DNA from: Christensenella sp. UBA1431
Lineage (GTDB): Bacteria > Bacillota > Clostridia > Christensenellales > UBA1431
Direction of reading: 5' to 3'
DNA length: 16,684 bases
Assembly: GCA_002329665.1 (NCBI GenBank)
Contig: DCTV01000025.1
Location: forward strand, 8,576 to 25,259
A model generated the notes under the pieces. That model searched no databases, was not told where the DNA came from, and saw only the letters and a list, made by a program, of their open reading frames with translations. The position numbers were made by a program, and so were the translations under genes. Below are positions 1 to 7,678 of the stretch, piece after piece; position 1 is the first letter of the stretch; the number at the start of each line of letters is the position of its first letter.

Positions 1-1228
<1,228 letters not shown>

Positions 1229-1262
1229 GGTATACCTCCTTGCTCAAGTGCGTGGACCGGTC

Positions 1263-2963
1263 CTATTTTAACACAAAATCAGTGATGGGTCTGCCGGGCC
1301 CGACCATCGGGCTGACCTTCGCGTCGATGTCGATGCGGCAGTCGAGCAGCACGGGACGGCCTGCGTTGACGGCTTTTTCCAGCTGCGCCTCGAACTGGGG
1401 GAGGGTGTCGATGCGGTGGCCTTCTACGCCGTAGGCGTCGGCCAGCTTGACGAAGTCCGGGCCCCGATCGAGCGTGGTCTGGTAGTAGCGCTTGTCGTAG
1501 AACAGCGTCTGCCACTGGCGCACCATGCCCAGCGTGCGGTTGTTCATCAGCACGATCGTGATGGGCAGGTTGTAGTGGGCCACGGTCGCGAGTTCGTTGC
1601 AGTTCATCCTGAAGCTCCCGTCGCCGGTGACCAGCACCGTTTTGTTGCCGGGCAGGCCCACCTGCGCGCCGATCGCGGCGCCGAGGCCGAAGCCCATCGT
1701 GCCCATGCCGCCGCTGGTGACCAGCTTGCGCGGTTTTTCGAAAGGTACGTGCAGCGCGACCCACATCTGGTGCTGGCCTACGTCGGTGACCACCGTCGCG
1801 TCGTCGCCGATCTTATCGCGCAAAACGCGCATCATGACGGGCGGGTCGAGCGCTTCCGTCTTTTCGAACGCGCGCGTGTTTTCTTTTTTCAGCGCGGCGA
1901 TTTCCCCGGTCCAGGCCGAGCGGTCAACGTTTTCCAGCCGCCCGGTCAGGGCGTCCATCACGACGCCCGCGTCGCCCACGAGGTTCCTGTGGGCCAGCAC
2001 GTTCTTGCTGATCTCCGCCCGGTCGATGTCGATGTGCAGGACCTTCGCCGCCGGCAAAAAGTCCTTGAGGCTGCCGAATATGCGGTCGTTGAACCGCGTG
2101 CCGATCGCGATGAACAGGTCGCAGTCTCCGCTTAAAGTGTTGGAGACCACGTTGCCGTGCATCCCGACGTTCCCGACGTAGAGCGGGTGGGACGCGGGGA
2201 ACGCGCCGAGGCCCATCAGCGAGCTGGACACGGGAGCGTTGAGCAGTTCGGCCAGGCGCAGGAGCTGCCCCGACGCGCCCGAACGGACCACGCCGCCGCC
2301 GATGAGGATCATCGGTTTTTTGGCTTCGTTGATCATCGCAGCGGCCTCGTCGAGCTGCGGCCCGAACTCCCTTTCGTACCTCCCGACCCGCTCTTGGTGC
2401 AGCGCTTTTTCGTCCCCGGAGGGCGCGGGCGCTTTCGGGGCGGGGCAGCACTCGCAGGCGGCTGTCTGGACGTCCTTGGGGACGTCGACGAGGACCGGGC
2501 CGGGACGGCCTTCCTCGGCGAGGGTGAAGGCCAGGTCCATCGACTCCTTCAGCCTGTTCACGTCCTTGACGAGGATGTTATGCTTGGTGATCGGCATCGT
2601 GATTCCGGTGGTGTCGACTTCCTGGAACCCGTCGGTTCCCAGCAGGGTGCAGGGCACGTTGCCCGTGATGACCACCAGGGGCACCGAGTCCATGTATGCC
2701 GTGGCGATACCGGTCACGAGGTTGGTCGAACCGGGACCCGACGTGGCCACCGCTACGCCCGCGCGGCCGGTCACGCGGGCGTAGCCGTCCGCCGCATGCG
2801 CCGCGCCCTGTTCGTGGCTGGTCAGTATGTGCGTGATCCGGTCGCCGTAGCCGGAGAGTTCATCGTAGAACGGAAGGATGGTCCCCCCCGGAAAGCCGAA
2901 CATCATGTTCACGCCGTGGTCCAACAGGCTCTGGACCATGATCTTAGTGCCCGTTTGTTTCAT
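1263..2963 (-). CDS. ilvB: acetolactate synthase large (catalytic) subunit
   Basis: Thiamine-diphosphate enzyme that condenses two pyruvates, or pyruvate and 2-oxobutyrate, in the first common step of branched-chain amino acid synthesis. The 566-aa length is normal. The N-terminal TPP-binding pyrimidine domain carries the catalytic glutamate context SHEQGAAHAADGYAR near residue 50. The central FAD/transhydrogenase-like domain spans about 190-330. The C-terminal pyrophosphate-binding domain has GDGSFRMNCNELATVAHY and the metal-binding NN, about residues 440-475. The start is preceded by GAGGAGGAG seven or so bases upstream. It is the first gene after the T-box leader, and ilvN follows after 34 bp. 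A decayed fragment of a second ilvB copy lies just upstream, between this start and the leader terminator. Confidence 0.97.
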   Translation of the reverse strand: MKQTGTKIMVQSLLDHGVNMMFGFPGGTILPFYDELSGYGDRITHILTSHEQGAAHAADGYARVTGRAGVAVATSGPGSTNLVTGIATAYMDSVPLVVITGNVPCTLLGTDGFQEVDTTGITMPITKHNILVKDVNRLKESMDLAFTLAEEGRPGPVLVDVPKDVQTAACECCPAPKAPAPSGDEKALHQERVGRYEREFGPQLDEAAAMINEAKKPMILIGGGVVRSGASGQLLRLAELLNAPVSSSLMGLGAFPASHPLYVGNVGMHGNVVSNTLSGDCDLFIAIGTRFNDRIFGSLKDFLPAAKVLHIDIDRAEISKNVLAHRNLVGDAGVVMDALTGRLENVDRSAWTGEIAALKKENTRAFEKTEALDPPVMMRVLRDKIGDDATVVTDVGQHQMWVALHVPFEKPRKLVTSGGMGTMGFGLGAAIGAQVGLPGNKTVLVTGDGSFRMNCNELATVAHYNLPITIVLMNNRTLGMVRQWQTLFYDKRYYQTTLDRGPDFVKLADAYGVEGHRIDTLPQFEAQLEKAVNAGRPVLLDCRIDIDAKVSPMVGPGRPITDFVLK

Positions 2964-3010
2964 GGTTACTCCTCCTCTTCAACGTTCATAAAGAATGATT
3001 GCGTCGCATA

Positions 3011-3082
3011 TTAACACAGAATCGGTGATGGGTTTGCCGTGGCCGGCCGCCGGGGCCGAGGCCGCTCGTGCCCATGCCGCCG
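3011..3082 (-). pseudogene. internally deleted relic of a second ilvB 3' end
   Basis: Two short blocks match ilvB on the same strand. Bases 3011-3039 match the ilvB 3' end at 1268-1296 with 26 of 29 identical; the three differences are all transitions, and the block encodes GKPITDSVL against GRPITDFVL. Bases 3055-3064 and 3067-3082 match ilvB 1680-1689 and 1698-1713 exactly, with 6 bases lost between the two; these encode the GGMGT motif. In ilvB the two regions are about 380 bases apart, here 16, so an internal deletion of about 370 bases is implied. The blocks are in different reading frames, so this is not coding. The relic lies between the T-box terminator and ilvB. Block matching was by eye. 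Confidence 0.75.
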
Positions 3083-3124
3083 GTGCGCTATCTCCCCTTG
3101 ATTGAAGACTGGCGCGGGATAAAC

Positions 3125-3166
3125 AAAAAAGCCTTTGTCTCCTTAAGGGATATTGAGACGAAGGCT
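3125..3166 (-). terminator. T-box-controlled intrinsic terminator
   Basis: On the minus strand AGCCTT-C-GTCTC (3166-3155) pairs with GAGAC-A-AAGGCT (3141-3130), giving an 11-bp stem with one internal mismatch, followed by TTTTTT at 3130-3125. It starts six bases after the T-box sequence, the standard arrangement for mutually exclusive antiterminator and terminator folds. Confidence 0.9.
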
Positions 3167-3424
3167 CACTTCGCGGTACCACTCAATTTCATATGCTTAA
3201 AAAAGCACATGCACTCTGACCGGCACAGGGACGAACGCGCTCCCGATGCCGCGCCTTTGGTAACGGAGGGTTCTCCGACTCGGCCTACTCGTTGCCTTTG
3301 GGCCTGTTGCTCCTAGAGGATAGCGCCAGACGCAGTTTTTCACAGGGAATTCGCACCGCACATCCCCTCTCTGGGCCTTAAAACCGCGCGCGTTCTAATC
3401 ATTGCATTTAAAAATTAAAGATTA
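3125..3424 (-). promoter_or_regulatory. T-box riboswitch leader of the ilvBNC operon
   Basis: Read on the minus strand, the leader has a T-box-type stem I start (CAGAGAGGGG near 3373, GGTGCGA near 3357) and a mid-leader block GAGTAGG...GTCGGAG...CCGTTAC (about 3290-3250). A 9-bp hairpin at 3211-3190 is the likely stem III. The canonical T-box TGGTACCGCG lies at 3181-3172 and is directly followed by the terminator. By family knowledge, uncharged tRNA pairs with a specifier codon in stem I and with the T-box, which favours the antiterminator and lets ilvBNC be read. The specifier is not certain. AUC (Ile) at 3321-3319 lies five bases before GGAGC and would suit the operon, but I did not resolve the stem I fold. 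An overlapping CUA (Leu) is an alternative. Confidence 0.93.
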
Positions 3425-3430
3425 GAGAAC

Positions 3431-3459
3431 AGCATATCAGAATAGCGGGGCGAAGTCAA
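3431..3459 (-). promoter_or_regulatory. sigma-A-type promoter of the ilvBNC leader
   Basis: On the minus strand TTGACT (3459-3454), a 17-base spacer and TATGCT (3436-3431). The predicted start near 3424 places the T-box leader at the very 5' end of the transcript, as expected. Confidence 0.8.
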
Positions 3460-3535
3460 TGAAGAAAAATGGTTTTAAAGAAAAAATTTTGGGCGCCGCC
3501 GGGATATGAGCGTCCCCTCTGTTTGGCGGACGCAG

Positions 3536-3565
3536 ACGCCCGCCCATGGTTTATGGGCGGGGCGT
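3536..3565 (-). terminator. GC-rich hairpin directly after the 48-aa gene
   Basis: Bases 3536-3547 pair with 3553-3565 (12 bp, one bulged G) around a 5-base loop. The hairpin begins immediately after the stop codon at 3566-3568. It could end transcription of the small genes upstream, but no U-run follows, so it may instead be a processing or stability hairpin. Confidence 0.45.
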
Positions 3566-3712
3566 TCACACGTCGTCGGGGTGCCAGCCCTTAAACGCCT
3601 TGCCGGACTGCCCGCCCATAGACCTGTCGACGATGTCCGAAGGCTCGGGGGTCTTATCGGCGCGGGGGTATTCTTCCGCCGGCCGTTTCGCTTTTTTCCT
3701 TTTCCTTGCCAT
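3566..3712 (-). CDS. unrecognised 48-aa basic protein
   Basis: I do not recognise this protein. The product has a strongly basic N-terminus (MARKRKKAKRPAEEYPRA), a middle rich in acidic residues and prolines (KTPEPSDIVDRS), and a C-terminus MGGQSGKAFKGWHPDDV. It has no signal peptide, no membrane segment and no cysteines. Support for coding is the near-ideal ribosome binding site GGAGGTGAGATC before the ATG and the hairpin abutting the stop. It lies 94 bp downstream of the zinc-ribbon gene on the same strand, and the two may be cotranscribed. A nucleic-acid or ribosome contact through the basic end is possible but only a guess. Confidence 0.62.
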   Translation of the reverse strand: MARKRKKAKRPAEEYPRADKTPEPSDIVDRSMGGQSGKAFKGWHPDDV

Positions 3713-3806
3713 GATCTCACCTCCATGGCCGTAGTATGCACCGGCCGTGGGGCGGGTATGTACGCCGCGCCCTTACCGCGCAACCTGCGGCAAACCCGGG
3801 CCGGCT

Positions 3807-3980
3807 TCAGAACGCTTCTTCGTCGATGTCGAGTTCGCTGTCGCAGTGCGGGCACCTGAAGCGGGGGTCCTTTGCCAGGACCACGTCGGTGGTGGCCTTG
3901 ATGTTCTTCCCGCATTCGGGGCATACGAAGGAGACGATCCCGCCGCAGAGCAGGAATTCGAATTCGATTTTCTTTTTCAA
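3807..3980 (-). CDS. small zinc-ribbon protein, 57 aa, TTG start
   Basis: Two CxxC knuckles are visible: CPECGK at about residues 19-24 and CPHCDS at about 45-50. They are separated by about 20 residues and so form a probable single zinc ribbon. The N-terminus is basic and hydrophobic (MKKKIEFEFLLCGG) and the C-terminus is acidic (ELDIDEEAF). I chose the TTG at 3980 because AGGAGG lies eight bases before it; the in-frame GTG at 3989 touches that AGGAGG and is too close to be used. Zinc ribbons of this size are often regulators or assembly factors, but no specific role can be read here. An extended -10 promoter lies just upstream. Confidence 0.75.
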   Translation of the reverse strand: MKKKIEFEFLLCGGIVSFVCPECGKNIKATTDVVLAKDPRFRCPHCDSELDIDEEAF

Positions 3981-4009
3981 AGGGGACACCTCCTCGTGCT
4001 TTGTTCAGC

Positions 4010-4018
4010 ATTATACCA
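4010..4018 (-). promoter_or_regulatory. extended -10 promoter for the zinc-ribbon gene
   Basis: On the minus strand the sequence reads TGGTATAAT (4018-4010): a perfect TATAAT with the TGn extension. No good -35 hexamer is seen at the usual distance, consistent with an extended -10 promoter. The predicted start is near 4003. Confidence 0.65.
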
Positions 4019-4090
4019 TACCGCGGCCTGCCGGGATACGGTCCGATCCCGTCTTAAGACAAACCGCCCCCTTTCTTTGCCGGATTCCTG

Positions 4091-4119
4091 TTGACGCACA
4101 AAAGAAAATGGATTACAAT
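4091..4119 (+). promoter_or_regulatory. sigma-A-type promoter for the beta-helix surface protein
   Basis: TTGACG (4091-4096), a 17-base spacer and TACAAT (4114-4119). The predicted start near 4126 leaves a leader of about 80 bases before the ATG at 4208. It also shows that an upstream in-frame TTG at 4091 cannot be the start codon, because it is the -35 element. Confidence 0.8.
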
Positions 4120-4207
4120 GATTCTACACATCACGGCACATTCCTACATTTTTCGCTCTCTAGCAATAACGGTCGGACAAATACCGGTACGGATGGGTGA
4201 GGGCCTC

Positions 4208-6058
4208 ATGAAGAAGGCGGCCATCGGCCTTGCTTTGATTTTCCTTTTCATGCTTCCAAGCACCGCGCGCGCCGCGCCGCGGGTGGTTTCCGACTGGGCG
4301 GCGCTGAAGCTGGCCGTCGATTCCGCGTCCCCCGGCGACCGTATCGTGATTGCGGGGGACCTCGAAGCGGACGGCGAGATAGAGGTGTATAAGGACCTCA
4401 CGATCTCGGGCAAAGGCCATGCCCTGCGCCCGAAAAGCGGATACGGCGGCCGCGCGCTGGTCGTGAAGAATGCGGCCGTCACGATCGAAGACACGACGTT
4501 TTCGGGCTTTAACCATACCGAAGGCGATGCGGCGGCAGGCGGGGCGGTCTTTGCCCATGGCGCCGCCCTCAAACTCGACCGCTGCGTTTTTTCAGACAAC
4601 TTCGCCGACAATTCGGGCGGCGCCCTCTACCAGTACAGGGGGACGCTGGAGGTATCAAACTGCGCTTTCGTGCGCAACACGGCCCGTACATCAGGCGGCG
4701 TGAGCGGATTCGGCGGGGCGGTGATGAACGACGGCGCAAACGCCGCTATCCGGGACAGCGATTTCCTTGAAAACCGCGCGGGGCGGTACGGCGGCGCGGT
4801 GTACGCGACGATCCGCGATTCGTATGCGGACAACGAAGTGGCGTTTGCCGGCTGCGCGTTCGAAAAAAACGAGGCGGCCGGGGGCGGCGGGGCCGTCTAC
4901 GTCCTGGGCGGCTTGATTCCGCTTAACTTCGACGCCTGCTCGTTCACGCTCAATAGCGCGGCGGGCGGAGGCGGGGCCATAGCCGCCCACGCCCAGCACA
5001 CGTACGTGACCGGTTCGGCCTTTACACGCAACGCGTCCGACGGGAAGGGGCCGGCCTTGCTGGTGCTCTCGGGCGTTTTGTATCTCGACGCGAACACGTT
5101 CGACAACAACGCGCGCGGCGATACCTACGATTACGGCGAGGACGTGGCGCTCGCCCACGGATACGGCGTGAGCAGCCTGGCGCTGACGATAGAGGGGCGC
5201 CCCCTGGGCGCGGGCATGAACATAGGACAACGCGGGGAACTCTTCGTCGGGTCCGAATCCGAAAACGCGCCCTTCGTTATAGAAACGGAGGGCGAAGCGC
5301 TCGCGCTCGAAGACGGCGGACTGGCAAGGCCCGTGGCGGGCGGGTATACGGCGGCTTTCACCGGAGAGGCGGGCGGGAAGGCGCGCGTCACGCTGAGGGA
5401 AGACCGCGGCAAGGCATACGCCGTACTGAGCGTTATCGTCAACGCGGTGAGCGATAAATGCGCGTTGACAGGGTTTTCGTTCAGGGGGATAAGGGACGCG
5501 AAGGCGGACATACGGGGACAGGCCGTTTTCGTGGAGGTGCCGGAAGGGACCGACGTCACCCGCCTGATTCCCGAGGTGGAGCATGAAGGGGCGTCTGTTT
5601 CGCCCGCGTGCGGCGTGCCGACCGACTTTTCCTCGCCCGTGGCCTTCACCGTGACGGCCGAGAGCGGGAAGACGCGCGCCTACACCGTCGAAGTGCGTGT
5701 GAAACAGGCCGGGCTCAGCATCACGGGGATACCCGACAACACGATCGTGTACGCGGGCGGGCGGTATGTGCTCAGGGCTTCCCTGCCCGGCGGGGAATGG
5801 AGCTATTACGCCCTTACCGCTTCGGCCGAGGCCGAAGACGGCGGCCTCGTGCTCACCCCCTGCAACGCCGGCGGCGGCTGGGTGGAATATGAAGTCAGGA
5901 CCGGAGGGGGGACCGAGCGGCTGCGCGTCGATTATACGGTCGTGCCTTCGCTTCTGCCCATGACCGGGCAGAGCCGCGACGGGATCGCGCTGCTCATGCT
6001 GGGCGCCGCGCTGTGCGCCGCCGCTTTAAAGGCCCTCCCGCACAGGACGGGCGCGTAG
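4208..6058 (+). CDS. secreted, sortase-anchored parallel beta-helix protein
   Basis: A 616-aa surface protein. The signal peptide is MKKAAIGLALIFLFMLPSTARA, cleaved near ARA-AP. Residues about 35-290 form a right-handed beta-helix of the pectate-lyase/polymorphic-outer-membrane-repeat kind, with repeated blocks such as GGAVFAHGAALKLDRCVFSDN, SGGALYQYRG, RYGGAVYAT and GGGAVYVLGG. Residues about 410-500 resemble a DUF5018-type beta domain (TGFSFRGIRDAKADIRG, then YTVEVRVK). Another beta domain follows. The C-terminus has LPMTG at about 583-587, a hydrophobic stretch and a short basic tail, a sortase signal. A role in binding or cleaving glycans or in adhesion is inference; no catalytic residues can be assigned. 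The start at 4208 is chosen for the signal peptide, although the ribosome binding site (GAGGG) is modest. Its own promoter lies at 4091-4119. Confidence 0.85.
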   Translation: MKKAAIGLALIFLFMLPSTARAAPRVVSDWAALKLAVDSASPGDRIVIAGDLEADGEIEVYKDLTISGKGHALRPKSGYGGRALVVKNAAVTIEDTTFSGFNHTEGDAAAGGAVFAHGAALKLDRCVFSDNFADNSGGALYQYRGTLEVSNCAFVRNTARTSGGVSGFGGAVMNDGANAAIRDSDFLENRAGRYGGAVYATIRDSYADNEVAFAGCAFEKNEAAGGGGAVYVLGGLIPLNFDACSFTLNSAAGGGGAIAAHAQHTYVTGSAFTRNASDGKGPALLVLSGVLYLDANTFDNNARGDTYDYGEDVALAHGYGVSSLALTIEGRPLGAGMNIGQRGELFVGSESENAPFVIETEGEALALEDGGLARPVAGGYTAAFTGEAGGKARVTLREDRGKAYAVLSVIVNAVSDKCALTGFSFRGIRDAKADIRGQAVFVEVPEGTDVTRLIPEVEHEGASVSPACGVPTDFSSPVAFTVTAESGKTRAYTVEVRVKQAGLSITGIPDNTIVYAGGRYVLRASLPGGEWSYYALTASAEAEDGGLVLTPCNAGGGWVEYEVRTGGGTERLRVDYTVVPSLLPMTGQSRDGIALLMLGAALCAAALKALPHRTGA

Positions 6059-6274
6059 TCATTTCCACAGCCTGTCCATCCTTTTTTGCATATCCGCTTT
6101 CCGTTTTTCGGTAAGCCGGCTGTCGATGGTGACGGAATCCCTGGCGATACGCAGCACGTCCCCCTCCTTCGCTTCGGGGGGCAGGGCGGAGCGGTCGAGG
6201 CGCCGCATCCGCCCGTCTGCGAGGGACTCGCACAGCGCGAAGCCGCCCTCGAAACGGTCTAAGACTGCAAGCAT
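6059..6274 (-). CDS. DUF3006 family protein, 71 aa
   Basis: A short protein starting MLAVLDRFEGGFALCE and containing the LPPEAKEGDVLRIARDSVTID pattern, typical of DUF3006 proteins. These are cytoplasmic, of unknown biochemical role, and are commonly found beside ComEC-like hydrolases in Clostridia and Bacilli. The start at 6274 is chosen because GGGAGG lies directly upstream at correct spacing; an upstream ATG at 6292 would include the ribosome binding site in the coding region. The gene begins 14 bp after the stop of the metallo-beta-lactamase-fold lipoprotein, and the ribosome binding site lies right after that stop, so the two are almost certainly cotranscribed and may be translationally coupled. 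Confidence 0.85.
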   Translation of the reverse strand: MLAVLDRFEGGFALCESLADGRMRRLDRSALPPEAKEGDVLRIARDSVTIDSRLTEKRKADMQKRMDRLWK

Positions 6275-6288
6275 GGCATTTCCTCCCA

Positions 6289-7212
6289 TCACGGTTGGAT
6301 GCGTACGGTCCGCCCGTCGCTGTAGGCCACGACCGTGCCCGAAAGGTCGGTCCGGTATACCCTCGCGCCCGCGTCCCGCAGGCGTGCGAGCGTTTCGGGG
6401 GCGGGGTGGCCGTAATCGTTGTCCGCGCCGGCGCTGATGACGGCGGCCGAAGGCGAGACGGCCCGCAGAAACGCCGCCGTGCTCGACGTTCTGCTCCCGT
6501 GGTGCCCGACTTTGAGCACGTCGGCCCCTAGCGGCAGGCCGCCTGAGAGCATTTCATTTTCCGACTCGGCGCCGGCGTCGCCGGTGAACAGGAACGCGGT
6601 GTCCCCGAACGTCAGGCGCACGACGACCGAATAGTCGTTGAGGTCGCCGTAGGCCGCGGACCGCGGCGCGAGGACGGTGCACCGCGCGTCGCCCACGCTG
6701 AACCGCCGGCCGGGCACGGGCGAAGTGACGCTCAGCCCTTTTGCCTCGATGGCGTCGAGCACGTCCTCGAACGTCCTGGTGGTGTGGGCGACTTTGGGCA
6801 TGATGACGCTGCCGGCGGGGAAGGCCAGAAGGACGGCGTCCAGGCCGCCGATGTGGTCTTCGTGCGGATGCGTGCCGATCACCGTAACAAGCCTGGTTAT
6901 CCCGGCGCCGCGCAGGTACGCGACGACGGCCGATGCGTCGGCGTTGTTGCCCGCGTCGATGAGCATCGCGGCGCTCCCCTGCTTTATAAGGATGCAGTCG
7001 GCCTGGCCGACGTCGATGAAATGGACTTCCAGTTCGCCCTGCGGCTCGTGCGGCGCGGCGGAAGGCGGCGAAGGCACAGCGGAAGGCGTCGGCGCGGCCG
7101 GGCCGGCCGGCGTAAGGGCCGGTTCTGAGACGGCCCCGGCGGGCGCGCATCCGGATAATAAGAGCAGGGCGGCGAGCGCGCAGAGCAGCAGCTTCATCCT
7201 GGCCGTAGGCAT
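6289..7212 (-). CDS. ComEC-type metallo-beta-lactamase-fold lipoprotein
   Basis: A 307-aa secreted hydrolase. The N-terminus MPTARMKLLLCALAALLLL ends in the lipobox LSGC (Cys22), so it is probably lipid-anchored outside the membrane. A Pro/Ala-rich linker (23-58) follows, then the beta-lactamase fold. Visible features are VHFIDVGQADCILI, the metal-binding HPHEDH (H115, H117, D119, H120), FTGDAGAESENEM and KVGHHGSRTSS, which hold further metal ligands, and SAGADNDYGHP. This resembles the C-terminal domain of ComEC, which in competence is proposed to degrade the non-transported DNA strand. A nuclease or phosphodiesterase role here is inference from the family. The start is set by TTGGAGG eight bases upstream of the ATG at 7212. 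A promoter lies at 7301-7273 and DUF3006 follows. Confidence 0.87.
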   Translation of the reverse strand: MPTARMKLLLCALAALLLLSGCAPAGAVSEPALTPAGPAAPTPSAVPSPPSAAPHEPQGELEVHFIDVGQADCILIKQGSAAMLIDAGNNADASAVVAYLRGAGITRLVTVIGTHPHEDHIGGLDAVLLAFPAGSVIMPKVAHTTRTFEDVLDAIEAKGLSVTSPVPGRRFSVGDARCTVLAPRSAAYGDLNDYSVVVRLTFGDTAFLFTGDAGAESENEMLSGGLPLGADVLKVGHHGSRTSSTAAFLRAVSPSAAVISAGADNDYGHPAPETLARLRDAGARVYRTDLSGTVVAYSDGRTVRIQP

Positions 7213-7272
7213 GAGCGATCCTCCAATCGGCCCGGAAGGGCTCTTTTTTAATACCGTTATTTCCACATATAC

Positions 7273-7301
7273 AGTATAGGCCCCCGCATCCCGGCGATCA
7301 A
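7273..7301 (-). promoter_or_regulatory. promoter of the MBL lipoprotein-DUF3006 operon
   Basis: On the minus strand TTGATC (7301-7296), a 17-base spacer and TATACT (7278-7273). The predicted start near 7266 gives a leader of about 55 bases. Confidence 0.72.
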
Positions 7302-7432
7302 GCCGGACGGTAAAGATAACGTATTACCAGGCGGTAGGGGGGCGTGAATAAGCCGTATTTCACGAAAATATTTCGAATTACAGCAATATTATGGGCTTGT
7401 ACCGCTGTTTCTCTTTCCCCGGCGCAAATGCG

Positions 7433-7461
7433 TTGCCTTTCGGACAGGCCTGGTGTATACT
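7433..7461 (+). promoter_or_regulatory. promoter of the rubredoxin-flavodiiron operon
   Basis: TTGCCT (7433-7438), a 17-base spacer and TATACT (7456-7461), about 50 bases before the rubredoxin start codon. I saw no clear operator around it. Confidence 0.75.
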
Positions 7462-7510
7462 GAACTGGATAGGGTATCAGGAAAACTACCATGCTTGGGA
7501 GGGAAACAGG

Positions 7511-7669
7511 ATGAAGCGTTATGTTTGCACCGTCTGCGGATGGGTATACGACGAAGCACAAGGCCTTCCGGAAGAAAAGATCGCTCCCGGAACGGCGTTT
7601 GACGATCTCCCGGATGATTTTGTCTGCCCGGTATGCGGCGTAGGGAAAGAAGATTTCGAGGAAGAATGA
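7511..7669 (+). CDS. rubredoxin
   Basis: A 52-aa one-iron electron carrier, the standard rubredoxin length. The two metal knuckles are CTVCG (C6, C9) and CPVCG (C39, C42), with the conserved [12 protein letters not shown] between them and [16 protein letters not shown] leading to the second. It donates electrons, usually from NAD(P)H:rubredoxin oxidoreductase, to partners such as flavodiiron proteins. The ATG at 7511 has GGGAGG ten or so bases upstream; earlier in-frame starts lie within the promoter and have no support. The gene ends nine bases before the flavodiiron gene, indicating a two-gene operon in which this rubredoxin is the likely electron donor of its neighbour. Confidence 0.97.
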   Translation: MKRYVCTVCGWVYDEAQGLPEEKIAPGTAFDDLPDDFVCPVCGVGKEDFEEE

Positions 7670-7678
7670 GGAGGGCGC

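Noticed and set aside
1416..2135. Long open frames antisense to ilvB and ilvN
   Set aside because: They mirror the codon pattern of the real GC-rich genes, have no ribosome binding sites and resemble no known protein.
2979..3182. A 67-aa open frame on the minus strand across the leader
   Set aside because: It runs through the T-box terminator and its end (PITDSVL) is simply the ilvB relic read in frame; there is no independent coding evidence.
4091..4207. Extended N-terminus for the beta-helix protein from TTG 4091
   Set aside because: That TTG is the -35 element of the promoter, and the signal peptide begins at the ATG at 4208.
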